From the NCBI GenBank assembly GCA_036498265.1, contig DASYFT010000003.1, positions 1 through 64,000 on the forward strand: a stretch of 64,000 nucleotides of DNA. The letters are read 5' to 3'. The notes below the pieces were generated by a model. It worked only from the letters and a program-made list of their open reading frames with translations, did no database searches and was not told the DNA's origin. A program made the translations under genes and the position numbers. Source of the DNA: Palsa-744 sp036498265 (lineage in GTDB: Bacteria; Actinomycetota; Thermoleophilia; Solirubrobacterales; Solirubrobacteraceae). Below, piece after piece: positions 50,243 to 58,248 of this stretch (the stretch's first letter is position 1; every line of letters begins with the position of its first letter).

Positions 50243-50671
50243 TCAGGACCCTCCGGAGACCACCGGCCCCGAGCTTTCCGGCGCGGGTTCACTGGACTGT
50301 TCGGGCGCCGGCTGAGGGGTTTCCTGTGACTGCTGGGCTTCGGGCGCCGGAGTCGACTGGTGCGCTTCCTGAGAGGGGGCCGGTTCCTGCGAGGGGGCCG
50401 GTTCGGATGGCGGCGAGGAGGCTTCCGGGGCTTTCGCGGGCGGCGCAAGCGGTTTCGCGGATTTCTTCGCGGCGGCGCCGCGGTGTTTCACGGCGCTTCG
50501 CTTGTTCGCGGACGAGGACTTGATCGTCTTGCCGGGGAAGGCGTTCGCGGCGACGTCCGAGAGCACCGCGGTGACGGCCAGCGAGCCGGCGATCATCCAG
50601 CGATTGACACGCCGGAGCCTGCCGAGCGCCGCGTCGCGTGTGTGAGTTGTGTGAGAAGGGTGAGAGCCCAT
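50243..50671 (-). CDS. anchored Pro-rich protein, possible flavinylation substrate
   Basis: 142 aa. One membrane segment (MIAGSLAVTAVLSDVAANAF, about residues 26-45) is followed by a Lys-rich and then a Pro/Ser/Glu-rich chain with short repeats (PAPSQEPAPSQE). The protein ends in SSGPVVSGGS. The terminal S-G-G-S is reminiscent of the S/T-G-A-S/T motif modified by ApbE, but it is not identical. There is no folded FMN-binding domain. One base separates its stop from the apbE start. It may be a flexible extracytoplasmic electron shuttle (inference). Confidence 0.6.
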   Translation of the reverse strand: MGSHPSHTTHTRDAALGRLRRVNRWMIAGSLAVTAVLSDVAANAFPGKTIKSSSANKRSAVKHRGAAAKKSAKPLAPPAKAPEASSPPSEPAPSQEPAPSQEAHQSTPAPEAQQSQETPQPAPEQSSEPAPESSGPVVSGGS

Positions 50672-50699
50672 GACGATGTGAGAGTTACCCCGAAAGCGA

Positions 50700-51386
50700 T
50701 CAGCCGTGGTGGTGACCGAAAGCGCCGGAGGAATGAAGCCAGGCGCCGAACTGGGGAATTGTCAGCACGGCGAGCACCGCGCCTGCCACGACGGCACCCG
50801 CGACGGCCATGAGCCGTCCGTTGCGACCTGGTACCGCCTCACCGAGGCTCGCAGACCCGCCGAAGTCGCCGCGCAGCGCGCGGGGGAGCGCCGTGAGGTG
50901 CCCGAGCAGGTGCAAGCCGGTGAACCCGGCCCACACGAAGAAGCTGATCTTGTGAATCGGGAGCAGGGCGTCTCGCGAGGAGGGTCCGGCGAACAGCAGC
51001 GCGACTCCGGTTGCGAGCACGACCACGGTCGAGGCGACCACGAAGGGCGCGATCACCCGCAACGGCGCGGGAGGGGGACCCTTGCGCCGGTAGACGAGGT
51101 CGCCCGTGTAGTAGCGCACGAAGCGGTAGCCCGTGGTCGCGAGCTTGAGCGCAACGGGGCCGATCAACATCGTTCCCACGAAGAAGTGCACCGACAGGAG
51201 CGGTCGCAGCTGGATGAGGGTGACACCGACGACGGCCAGCGGGATCAGCAGCACGCTGCCGGCGAGGGCCGTCAACCGCTCGTTGCCGGCCGTCGGCTCC
51301 GCGACCCCGACGGCCTCGCCCGGCGCCGGGACTCGTACGTCGATAGGTGACTGCGAGCGAACTGACCCGTGCTGGTCCACAGCCAT
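50700..51386 (-). CDS. four-helix heme membrane protein (cytochrome b561/DUF4405-like)
   Basis: 228 aa from ATG at 51386; an in-frame GTG at 51401 is an alternative. Five hydrophobic segments are visible. His residues placed for b-type heme are in RPLLSVHFFVG and in LLPIHKISFFVWAGFTGLHLLGHL. Such proteins accompany ApbE-dependent redox systems. The C-terminal HSSGAFGHHHG is His-rich and may bind metal. It is the first gene of the redox operon and diverges from the response regulator. Confidence 0.72.
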   Translation of the reverse strand: MAVDQHGSVRSQSPIDVRVPAPGEAVGVAEPTAGNERLTALAGSVLLIPLAVVGVTLIQLRPLLSVHFFVGTMLIGPVALKLATTGYRFVRYYTGDLVYRRKGPPPAPLRVIAPFVVASTVVVLATGVALLFAGPSSRDALLPIHKISFFVWAGFTGLHLLGHLTALPRALRGDFGGSASLGEAVPGRNGRLMAVAGAVVAGAVLAVLTIPQFGAWLHSSGAFGHHHG

Positions 51387-51406
51387 GCGAGAAGTGTGCA
51401 CAAGAT

Positions 51407-51423
51407 CGGTAAGGATCCGGTAA
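51407..51423. promoter_or_regulatory. direct repeat with 11-bp phasing, OmpR-type binding site candidate
   Basis: CGGTAA occurs at 51407-51412 and 51418-51423, exactly 11 bp (one helical turn) apart. OmpR/PhoB-type response regulators bind tandem direct repeats of this period as head-to-tail dimers. The site lies between the redox operon start (51386) and the response regulator start (51497). An 8-bp palindrome TGTGCACA (51395-51402) lies just to its left. Confidence 0.5.
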
Positions 51424-51430
51424 CAGGTGC

Positions 51431-51444
51431 ATGAGAGATCTCAT
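51431..51444. promoter_or_regulatory. inverted repeat in the redox/two-component intergenic region
   Basis: ATGAGA-GA-TCTCAT, perfect 6-bp arms. It may be a second operator in the shared control region. Confidence 0.35.
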
Positions 51445-51484
51445 GGGAAGATCGGGCAGGAAAGAGGGCCCGCGCATCGATGCC

Positions 51485-51490
51485 TATCCT
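51485..51490 (+). promoter_or_regulatory. -10 box deciding the response-regulator start
   Basis: TATCCT ends 6 nt before the ATG at 51497. This supports ATG 51497, not the in-frame ATG at 51431 inside the control region. Confidence 0.5.
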
Positions 51491-51496
51491 TCTCAC

Positions 51497-52252
51497 ATGG
51501 ACAGCGCCGTGGACTCCGACACGCACGATGCGGCCCCGATTCCCTCGACGGGGGCGCAGGAGGAGCCGCTCGGCAGCGCGAGCGTGCTCCTGATCGAGGA
51601 CGAGCCGGGGATCGTCGACTTCGTCAGGCGCGGACTCGAGGCCGAGGGCTTCGAGGTGCAGGCCGCGCTGGATGGCGTCGAAGGCGAGCACGCGGCGCTC
51701 ACCGGCCGCTTCGACGCGATCATCCTGGACCTCATGCTTCCGGGCCGCGACGGCCTCGACATCCTCGGCTCGATCCGTCGCACCACGCCGAGCGTCCCGG
51801 TCATCGTGCTGACCGCGCGGGGCGAGCTGGAGGACCGTGTCGCGGGCCTCGATGCCGGAGCCGCGGACTACCTGGTCAAGCCGTTCTCCCTGGCCGAGCT
51901 GGTGGCCCGGGTGCGCGCCCAGCTGCGTGTCATCGCGCATGCGTCGGTCAGCACGCTCCAGGGAGAGGACATCGAGGTCGACCTGCTCAGCCGCAAGGTG
52001 CTCCGCGCCGGCCGGCCGGTTCAGCTCTCGACCACCGAGTTCGAGCTGCTGGTCTACCTCCTGCGTCACCAGGGCCGGGTCGTCTCACGTGAGCAGATCC
52101 TCGGCTCGGTGTGGGGCTACGAGCACGATCCGGCCACCAACGTCGTCGACGTCTACGTGGGCTACCTGCGCCGCAAGCTGGGGCGCCCGAGCAACCCGGC
52201 TCCGATCTTCACGGTCCGCGCCGTGGGATACAGGCTGGGACGCGCGAGCTGA
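51497..52252 (+). CDS. OmpR-family response regulator
   Basis: 251 aa. A short acidic leader precedes the receiver domain: SVLLIEDEPGIVDFVRRGLEAEGF, phospho-acceptor Asp in DAIILDLMLPGRDGLDIL, Thr in VIVLTARGE and Lys in DYLVKPFSL. The winged-helix effector follows (VDLLSRKVLRAGRPVQLSTTEFELLVYLLRH ... NVVDVYVGYLRRKL). It is followed 5 nt later by its histidine kinase and diverges from the heme/flavin redox operon, which is its probable target together with its own promoter. Confidence 0.95.
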   Translation: MDSAVDSDTHDAAPIPSTGAQEEPLGSASVLLIEDEPGIVDFVRRGLEAEGFEVQAALDGVEGEHAALTGRFDAIILDLMLPGRDGLDILGSIRRTTPSVPVIVLTARGELEDRVAGLDAGAADYLVKPFSLAELVARVRAQLRVIAHASVSTLQGEDIEVDLLSRKVLRAGRPVQLSTTEFELLVYLLRHQGRVVSREQILGSVWGYEHDPATNVVDVYVGYLRRKLGRPSNPAPIFTVRAVGYRLGRAS

Positions 52253-52257
52253 TCGCG

Positions 52258-53838
52258 ATGCGGCTCAGGCCGACCGCGGCCGTGCGGCGCCTCACCCCAT
52301 CGGGTCTGCGCTGGCGGCTGGCGGCCTGGGTGGCCCTCGTCACGCTCCTCAGCACCGGCATCACCTTCGTCGTCGTCTACCGCGGGACGGGATCCCAGCT
52401 GCGCCGCCAGATCGACCAGGAGCTCGCGGGAGACGCCGGCGAGCTCGCCCACAACCTCATGCTCGCCAACACCGACTCGAGCAGGGGCCTCTCCGAAGCG
52501 GCCACGAGATACGTGCGCGACCAGCCGTTCAGCGCCAGCTCGACGCTCCTGTTCGCGCTGGTACCGGGACAGCCGATCAGCACCAACCGGCCCGAGCTGT
52601 TCTCGAGCGCCGTTCCCGACCGTGGCGAGTCGAGCGCCGCCCAGGCCGGCGAGAACGCGTCGGCCGCGACGCTGTTCGCGGCGGCGGACGGCTACTCGAC
52701 GGTCCGCCTTCCGGACGTCGGCAAGCTGCGCCTGCTCAAACGGCGCGTCGTCGCGCCGGGAGCCCGGAGCGTGACCATCGGGGTGGGCGAGCCGTTGGCC
52801 AACGTCGAGCACGCCGAGAACGGCGTGGCGAGCGCGTACATCCTCGCCGCGATCCTCGCCCTCGCGGGCGCGATCTTCGCCGCCTACCTCGTCGGCGTTC
52901 GCGTGTCGCGTCCGCTGCGCCGGATGGCGGCCGTTGCCGCCCGGGTCGACGCCGGCGACCTGCACCCGCGGATCCACAACGTCGGCGTCCAGGGCGACGA
53001 GGTCAAGGTCCTGGCAGATGCCTTCAACCACATGCTCGACCGGCTCACCGACGCCTTCGCCGACCAGCGTGCCTTCGTCGCCGACGCCTCGCACGAGCTG
53101 CGAACGCCGCTGACGGTGATCCGCGGCCAGCTCGAAGTGCTCGCCACCCAGAGCGATCCCTCCTCGGAGGAGGTGCGCCGCGTCGAGCGGCTGGTGCAGG
53201 CGGAGATCGCGAGGATCAGCCGCCTCGTCGACGATCTGCTGCTGCTGGCGAAGGCCGAGCAGACGCAGTTCCTGCGGATCGAGTGGATCGACGTCCCAGG
53301 CTTCGTGCGCGAGCTGTGGGACGGCATGAGCCTGCTGGCGGAGCGGCGATTCGAGCTCGGGCCGGTCCCCACCGGGACGCTGCGCGCCGATCCGGACCGC
53401 CTCGCCCAGGCGCTGCGCAACCTCGTCGGCAACGCCATCGATCACACCGCGCCGGCGGGCGGCCTCGTGAGGATGCGGGTCGAGCGCGCAGCGGGCGAAC
53501 GGATCCGCTTCATCGTCGAGGACGACGGTCCCGGAATCCCGCCGGGCCAGCGCGAGCGCGTCTTCCACCGCTTCCACCGGATCGACGGCCCGCGCAGCCG
53601 GGCGAGCAGCGGAACGGGCCTCGGCCTCGCGATCGTGCGCGCGATCACCGACTCCCACGGTGGCACGGTCAAGGCCGGCGAGTCGCCGGAGGGGGGCGCG
53701 AGCATCGTGCTCGAGCTTCCCGGCTTCGCGCCCGCATACGTCGACGAGCTGGTGGCCGCGTCCGCGGCGCCGCCGTCCGAGGAGGGCCTGCGGACGCCGG
53801 AGACCTCGCCCGATCAGCCGCTGACGGGAACGCGGTAA
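52258..53838 (+). CDS. sensor histidine kinase
   Basis: 526 aa. Two membrane helices (about residues 20-40 and 195-215) enclose an extracytoplasmic sensor region of about 150 residues. A HAMP domain follows (RVSRPLRRMAAVAARVDAGDL), then the HisKA box ASHELRTPLTVIRG with the phospho-His. The ATPase domain shows the N box (ALRNLVGNAIDHT), G1 VEDDGPGIPPGQRERVFHRF and G2 SGTGLGLAIVRAI. The sensed signal is unknown; the context suggests redox or envelope state. Its last 25 nt overlap the 3' end of the convergent IclR-type gene. Confidence 0.94.
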   Translation: MRLRPTAAVRRLTPSGLRWRLAAWVALVTLLSTGITFVVVYRGTGSQLRRQIDQELAGDAGELAHNLMLANTDSSRGLSEAATRYVRDQPFSASSTLLFALVPGQPISTNRPELFSSAVPDRGESSAAQAGENASAATLFAAADGYSTVRLPDVGKLRLLKRRVVAPGARSVTIGVGEPLANVEHAENGVASAYILAAILALAGAIFAAYLVGVRVSRPLRRMAAVAARVDAGDLHPRIHNVGVQGDEVKVLADAFNHMLDRLTDAFADQRAFVADASHELRTPLTVIRGQLEVLATQSDPSSEEVRRVERLVQAEIARISRLVDDLLLLAKAEQTQFLRIEWIDVPGFVRELWDGMSLLAERRFELGPVPTGTLRADPDRLAQALRNLVGNAIDHTAPAGGLVRMRVERAAGERIRFIVEDDGPGIPPGQRERVFHRFHRIDGPRSRASSGTGLGLAIVRAITDSHGGTVKAGESPEGGASIVLELPGFAPAYVDELVAASAAPPSEEGLRTPETSPDQPLTGTR

Positions 53839-54173
53839 CGGCGGGTGCGCGGCTCCTGCTCGAGCAGGCCGACCGCGAGCAGCGTCGTCATGTAGCGGTG
53901 CGTCGTGCTGGGGCTCATGCCCAGCCTTTCGGCGATGTCCGAGACAGCCAGCGAGCCCCCGTCGGCGGGGAAGCAGGCGAGGACGAGCAGGCCGAGCAGC
54001 AGCGACCGCGAGAGCCGCGGGCTCTCCGACAGCGCGCGGTACTTCGAAGCCAGGGCCGCCTGGTCGCCCATCCCGCGCAGCAGCCCGGACACGCCGTCTT
54101 CGCCGGACGCCTCGCGGACCACCTGGTCCACCTGTGCTCGCGTTAGCTCTATAGAGATTGCCCTTTCGGTCAT
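53814..54173 (-). CDS. IclR-type helix-turn-helix mini regulator
   Basis: 119 aa from ATG at 54173; in-frame ATGs at 54188 and 54290 would extend it. The N-terminal ISIELTRAQVDQVVREAS and the winged helix LLLGLLVLACFPADGGSLAVSDIAERLGMSPSTTHRYMTTLLAVGLLEQEPRTRRYR match the short IclR-like regulators common in Thermoleophilia, which lack the IclR effector domain. A TTGCCG-17-TATGAT promoter lies at 54306-54334. The next gene in the same direction upstream is the alcohol dehydrogenase. Confidence 0.75.
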   Translation of the reverse strand: MTERAISIELTRAQVDQVVREASGEDGVSGLLRGMGDQAALASKYRALSESPRLSRSLLLGLLVLACFPADGGSLAVSDIAERLGMSPSTTHRYMTTLLAVGLLEQEPRTRRYRVPVSG

Positions 54174-54305
54174 CGAGATCTGCCGCATGGACGGCAAGCG
54201 CACGCGCCGAGCCCCCTCGGCAATCGTCCGCTCGGTAGCGAGACGGACGCGGAAACCGGACGGTCCATGGCCTCCTCGGCGATGCCCCATCCAGGCCGCG
54301 GCTTG

Positions 54306-54334
54306 ATCATACCGTCGGGGACTGTGTGCGGCAA
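54306..54334 (-). promoter_or_regulatory. promoter of the mini IclR gene
   Basis: On the minus strand TTGCCG (54334-54329), 17-bp spacer, TATGAT (54311-54306). The distance to the preferred ATG at 54173 implies a leader of about 125 nt; with the 54290 start it would be about 10 nt. Confidence 0.45.
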
Positions 54335-54377
54335 GTCAAAAGTGCGAATACGCGAACGGGCGCGCTGACGCCTCGAG

Positions 54378-55364
54378 TCAGGGCACGATCACGGCCGCGC
54401 CGGTGAAGCGCCCGGCGCGCAGGTCCTCGAGTGCCGCGTTGGTGTCCTCGAGCGCGTAGGTGCTCACCCGGGTGCTCACCGGCACCCGGGGCGCCAGCGC
54501 CAGCATCTCCTCGCCGTCGAGCCGTGTGAGGTTGGCGACCGAGCGGACCGCCCGCTCCTGCCAGAGGATGCTGTAGGGGAAGCCCGGGATGTCGCTCATG
54601 TGGATGCCGGCGCAGACCACCGTGCCGCCCGGTGCCAGAGCGCGCAGGGCGGCCGGTACGAGCGCTCCGACCGGCGCGAAGATGATCGCGGCGTCGAGCA
54701 GCTCGGGTGGAGCGTCGTCGGAGCCGCCCGCCCATACGGCGCCCAGCTCGAGCGCGAAGTCCTGCGCGGCGCGATCGCCGGCTCGGGTGAACGCGTACAC
54801 CTCGCGGCCCTGCCAGCGGCAGACCTGCACGAGGATGTGGGCGGAGTCGCCGAAGCCGTAGAAGCCGATCCGGCGCGCCTCGCCGCACATGCGCAGCGCC
54901 CTGTAGCCAATCAGGCCGGCGCACATCAGCGGCGCGGCCTGCTCGTTCGTGTAGGCGGGCGGGATCGCCAGGCAGAAGCGGGCGTCGGCGACCGTGTGCT
55001 CGGCGAAGCCGCCGTCGATGTCGCGTCCCGTGAACCTCGCGTTCGGGCACAGGTTCTCCCGTCCGCTGAGGCAGTACTCGCAGGTGCCGTCCACCCAGCC
55101 GAGCCACGGCACGCCGATCCGCCTGCCCGGCTCGAAGCCCTCGGCCACACCCTCGCCGACCTCCTGCACCTCGCCGACGATCATGTGCCCGAGGATCCGC
55201 GGGGGGTGCGGTATGTCCACCTCGCCGTCGACAAGGTGCAGGTCGGTACGGCAGACGCCGCATGCCAGCACCCTGATGAGCAGCTGGCCCCCGCCGGGCT
55301 CGGGGATCGCTCGCTCCTCCATCCGCAGCGGCTGACCCACCTCGTGGAAGACCATCGCGCGCAT
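54378..55364 (-). CDS. zinc-dependent alcohol dehydrogenase
   Basis: 328 aa MDR-superfamily enzyme. Catalytic Zn: Cys in LACGVCRTDLH and Cys in PLMCAGLIGY; the usual GHE motif is GHM here. The structural Zn lobe reads DGTCEYCLSGRENLC with three cysteines, the first ligand being replaced. The cofactor loop IGFYGFGDSAHILVQV replaces the classical GxGxxG and is typical of a subgroup of actinobacterial 'zinc-dependent alcohol dehydrogenases'. Substrate unknown. It begins 6 nt after the pfkA stop and is probably the last gene of the TPP-controlled transcript. Confidence 0.88.
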   Translation of the reverse strand: MRAMVFHEVGQPLRMEERAIPEPGGGQLLIRVLACGVCRTDLHLVDGEVDIPHPPRILGHMIVGEVQEVGEGVAEGFEPGRRIGVPWLGWVDGTCEYCLSGRENLCPNARFTGRDIDGGFAEHTVADARFCLAIPPAYTNEQAAPLMCAGLIGYRALRMCGEARRIGFYGFGDSAHILVQVCRWQGREVYAFTRAGDRAAQDFALELGAVWAGGSDDAPPELLDAAIIFAPVGALVPAALRALAPGGTVVCAGIHMSDIPGFPYSILWQERAVRSVANLTRLDGEEMLALAPRVPVSTRVSTYALEDTNAALEDLRAGRFTGAAVIVP

Positions 55365-55370
55365 CTCTGC

Positions 55371-56441
55371 CTATCCGAAGAAGAGCTCCGCTGTCTCGTA
55401 CAGCTTCGGGTCGAGCAGCTTCGGCTCGCGCAGCGCCTCCTCGAGGTCGACCGTTACCACGTCCGTGCCGCGGAGGGCCACCATCCTGCCGAACCGCCCC
55501 GCCTCGACGGCCTCCATCGCGGCCACCCCGAAGCGCGTGGCCAGCACGCGGTCGTAGGCGACCGGCGTGCCGCCGCGCTGCACGTGACCGAGGATCGTGA
55601 CGCGGCTCTCGAACCCCGTCCGTCGCTCGATCTCGCGCTCGAGCGTCACGCCGATACCGCCCAGCCGCGGATGGCCGAAGGCGTCGGTCTCCGTGCCGTC
55701 ATGGGTCTCGAGCCTGCCGTCGACGGGTGTGGCGCCCTCGGCGACGACGACTATCGAGAAGCTCAGGCCGGCGGCGTGGCGGCGGCGCAGGTGCTGGACG
55801 ACCTGTCCGACGTCGAACGGCCGCTCCGGCACGAGGATGGCGTCCGCGCCACCGGCGATGCCGGCTGCCGTCGCGATCCAGCCGGCGTGCCTGCCCATCA
55901 CCTCGACGACCATCACGCGGTTGTGGGACTCCGCCGTCGTGTGCAGGCGGTCGATCGCGTCGGTGACGATCTGGACGGCGGTCTGGAAGCCGAAGGTGAC
56001 GTCGGTGCCGCCGAGGTCGTTGTCGATCGTCTTCGGAACGCCCACGATCGGGACGCCGTCGCGATGCAGCCGCAGCGCCACGCCGAGCGTGTCCTCGCCG
56101 CCGATCGGGACCAGCGCGTCGACGCCGCGCGCCTCGAGCGTTCCGCGCACCGCCGCCGTCCCGTCCCTGTCACCGGCATACGGGTTGGTGCGCGAGGTGC
56201 CGAGGATCGTGCCTCCGCGCGGGAGGATGCCCGCGGTGCTCTCGCGCGTGAGCTCGACCGCCTCGTTGTCGAGCACCCCCGCCCATCCGTGCAGGAAGCC
56301 GACGAAGTCGTAGCCGCCGTCTGCGAGGCCGCGCCGGACGACGGCGCGGATCACCGCGTTCAGCCCAGGGCAGTCGCCGCCTCCGGTCAGCAGGCCGATC
56401 CGCGTGCGCCCTGGAGCGCGCTCGCCCGCGGCCGCGGCCAT
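55371..56441 (-). CDS. pfkA: 6-phosphofructokinase, PfkA family, group III-like
   Basis: 356 aa. Phosphorylates fructose 6-phosphate. Motifs: IGLLTGGGDCPGLNAVIR, VPIGGEDTLG (residues 111-120), PKTIDNDLGG (136-145) and MGRHAGWIA. ATP enzymes of the E. coli type have Gly at both cosubstrate positions; here they are Asp117 and Lys137, the pair found in PPi-dependent and mixed group III enzymes. The phosphoryl donor (PPi or ATP) is therefore open. The ATG at 56441 lies 2 nt after the stop of the thiamine-type binding protein, so it is probably co-transcribed with a TPP-regulated transporter. Confidence 0.92.
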   Translation of the reverse strand: MAAAAGERAPGRTRIGLLTGGGDCPGLNAVIRAVVRRGLADGGYDFVGFLHGWAGVLDNEAVELTRESTAGILPRGGTILGTSRTNPYAGDRDGTAAVRGTLEARGVDALVPIGGEDTLGVALRLHRDGVPIVGVPKTIDNDLGGTDVTFGFQTAVQIVTDAIDRLHTTAESHNRVMVVEVMGRHAGWIATAAGIAGGADAILVPERPFDVGQVVQHLRRRHAAGLSFSIVVVAEGATPVDGRLETHDGTETDAFGHPRLGGIGVTLEREIERRTGFESRVTILGHVQRGGTPVAYDRVLATRFGVAAMEAVEAGRFGRMVALRGTDVVTVDLEEALREPKLLDPKLYETAELFFG

Positions 56442-56443
56442 GC

Positions 56444-57472
56444 TCAGATGCCCTGCCCCGGCAGGAACTCGTTGCTGAACGGGGGCAGGCCCGCGTTGGG
56501 GTCGTGTGCCACCAGCCTGTGCGAGAGCATCCAGCTGCCGAATGCCGCCCAGGCGGAGGGTTCCTGCCAGCCGAAGGGCTTGGAGGCGTCGGCCGGCTGG
56601 GTGGCGGGAAGGGTCTGCCTGATCGATTCGAGCTGGAGCTTCGCTTCCAGCGACGGGTTGGCGCTCGTGAGCAGGGCGGTGGCGGCGGACGGGTCGGCTC
56701 GCACCTCCTTCTCCCCGCGGGTGAGAGCCTGCATGAAGGCCCGCAGATCCTGCCCGCGCGTGCGGGCCTCCTGCTCGCGCACTACGACCACGAGCTCATC
56801 GTAGACGGGGACCCCTGCCCGGTCCACGGGGATCACCACCGGGTGCTTGTGCGCCAGCCGCAGCTGGACACCCTCGTAGTTCCAGAAGCCGCCGAGCGTC
56901 GCGTCCACCCGGCCGGCAAGCATCGCCGGCACGAGGTTGAAGCCGACGTTGACTTCGTGCACCGAGCTCGGGTTGACGCCGGCGCTCTGGAGCGCCGTCC
57001 GCAGCTCCGCCGCCTGGTAGGGGATGCCGGCCGTGCCGACGTGCTTGCGCGCCAGATCCGAGACCCGCGCGACGTGCCTGCCGGGCAGCGCGATGATCGA
57101 CGTGAGCGGGCGCTGGACGAGGGCGCCGATCGAGACGAGCTTCAGGCCCTGGTCCCGCGCGAGGAGCACCTCGGGCTCATACGAGATCGCCATGTCGACG
57201 CGCCCCGCGGCCAGCAGCTTCAGCGGTTCGGCCGGGTCGGCCGGCGCCTGTGGGCGGACGTCGAGCCCCGCCGCGCGGAAGTCGCCATGGCCGATCGCGG
57301 AGTACAGCGCCGCATGATCGGCGTTGGGGAAGAAGTCCAGCATCACGGTGAAGGGCTTGGTCGCCGGCGCGGACAGCGCGTCCTGCTTGGTGCCGCAGGC
57401 CGCGAGTGCGATGGCGCAGGCCGCCGCTGCCGCTGCCACCCCGAGGAGGCGTGCCGGCTTGGATCTGATCAA
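56444..57472 (-). CDS. thiY: ThiY/NMT1-like substrate-binding lipoprotein
   Basis: 342 aa from TTG at 57472: AAGGAG lies 7 nt upstream and TTGA overlaps the permease stop. An ATG at 57502 lacks such a site. Lipobox ALAACGT near residue 26. The mature protein is of the NMT1/THI5-like fold: FTVMLDFFPNADHAALYSAIGHGDF, DMAISYEPEVLLARDQG and VNVGFNLVPAMLAGRVDATLGGFWNYEG. With the TPP riboswitch upstream, it most likely binds a pyrimidine precursor of thiamine. Confidence 0.88.
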   Translation of the reverse strand: MIRSKPARLLGVAAAAAACAIALAACGTKQDALSAPATKPFTVMLDFFPNADHAALYSAIGHGDFRAAGLDVRPQAPADPAEPLKLLAAGRVDMAISYEPEVLLARDQGLKLVSIGALVQRPLTSIIALPGRHVARVSDLARKHVGTAGIPYQAAELRTALQSAGVNPSSVHEVNVGFNLVPAMLAGRVDATLGGFWNYEGVQLRLAHKHPVVIPVDRAGVPVYDELVVVVREQEARTRGQDLRAFMQALTRGEKEVRADPSAATALLTSANPSLEAKLQLESIRQTLPATQPADASKPFGWQEPSAWAAFGSWMLSHRLVAHDPNAGLPPFSNEFLPGQGI

Positions 57473-58248
57473 GGGGTATCTCCTTGTGGTCGGACGCTCC
57501 ATGGCGCGAGCCGGCGCTCGACGAGCGCCAGAGCGTGGAAGCTCGCGATCGCGAAGACGAACAGGACGGCGGTGCCGGCGTAGGCGCGGGAGGTCTGGAA
57601 GTTGACGTCGGTGATGATCTCGCGTCCGAGCCCCGGATAGGCGCCGGAGGTGGGCGTGGTGGTCTCGGCGATGAACGCGCCGATCACCGCCACGGCAAGG
57701 GCGATCCTGGTTCCGCTGAGCGCCGCCGGGAGCGCGGCGGGAAGCTCGGCGAAGCGGAGCGCCTGCCAGCGGGTCGCGTCGAGTGTTCGCATCAGCTTGG
57801 ACTGGTCGCGGTCGACGGCGGCGAGCGCATCGACGGTCGTCACCACGACCGGGAAGAAGCAGATCAGCGCGATCACGACCAGCTTGGGGAACAGCCCGAA
57901 CCCCCACCAGAACACGAGCAGGACGCCGATCACGGGGATCGGCACGGCCTGCGATCCCACCGCCAGCGGATAGATCGCGCGCCGCAGCAGCGGCGACATG
58001 TGGATCGCGACGGCGAGCATGAAGCCCGCGGCCAGCGCCAGCCCGAGGCCGAGGACGACCTCCTCGGCGGTGACCGCGAAGTTCCTCCAGACGAGCCCGC
58101 CGTTGTGCCAGAGCGCTCCGGCCACGGCGTGCGGAGCAGGGAGCAGGTCGGGTTCGACGCCGGCGAGGTCGACGTAGAGCTCCCAGGCACCGAGCAGGGC
58201 GAATGCGAGCACGGTCGCCGGCAGCAGCCCTGTCAGGCGACGTCTCAT
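57469..58248 (-). CDS. thiX: ThiX-type ABC transporter permease
   Basis: 259 aa, six membrane segments. The EAA-like loop is TLDATRWQALRFAELPAALPAALSGTRIALAVAVIGAF. The VPIPVIGVLLVFWWGFGLFPKL segment is typical of the SsuC/TauC/ThiX permease group. ATG at 58248 overlaps the ATPase stop, and its stop overlaps the TTG of the binding protein. Confidence 0.9.
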   Translation of the reverse strand: MRRRLTGLLPATVLAFALLGAWELYVDLAGVEPDLLPAPHAVAGALWHNGGLVWRNFAVTAEEVVLGLGLALAAGFMLAVAIHMSPLLRRAIYPLAVGSQAVPIPVIGVLLVFWWGFGLFPKLVVIALICFFPVVVTTVDALAAVDRDQSKLMRTLDATRWQALRFAELPAALPAALSGTRIALAVAVIGAFIAETTTPTSGAYPGLGREIITDVNFQTSRAYAGTAVLFVFAIASFHALALVERRLAPWSVRPQGDTP

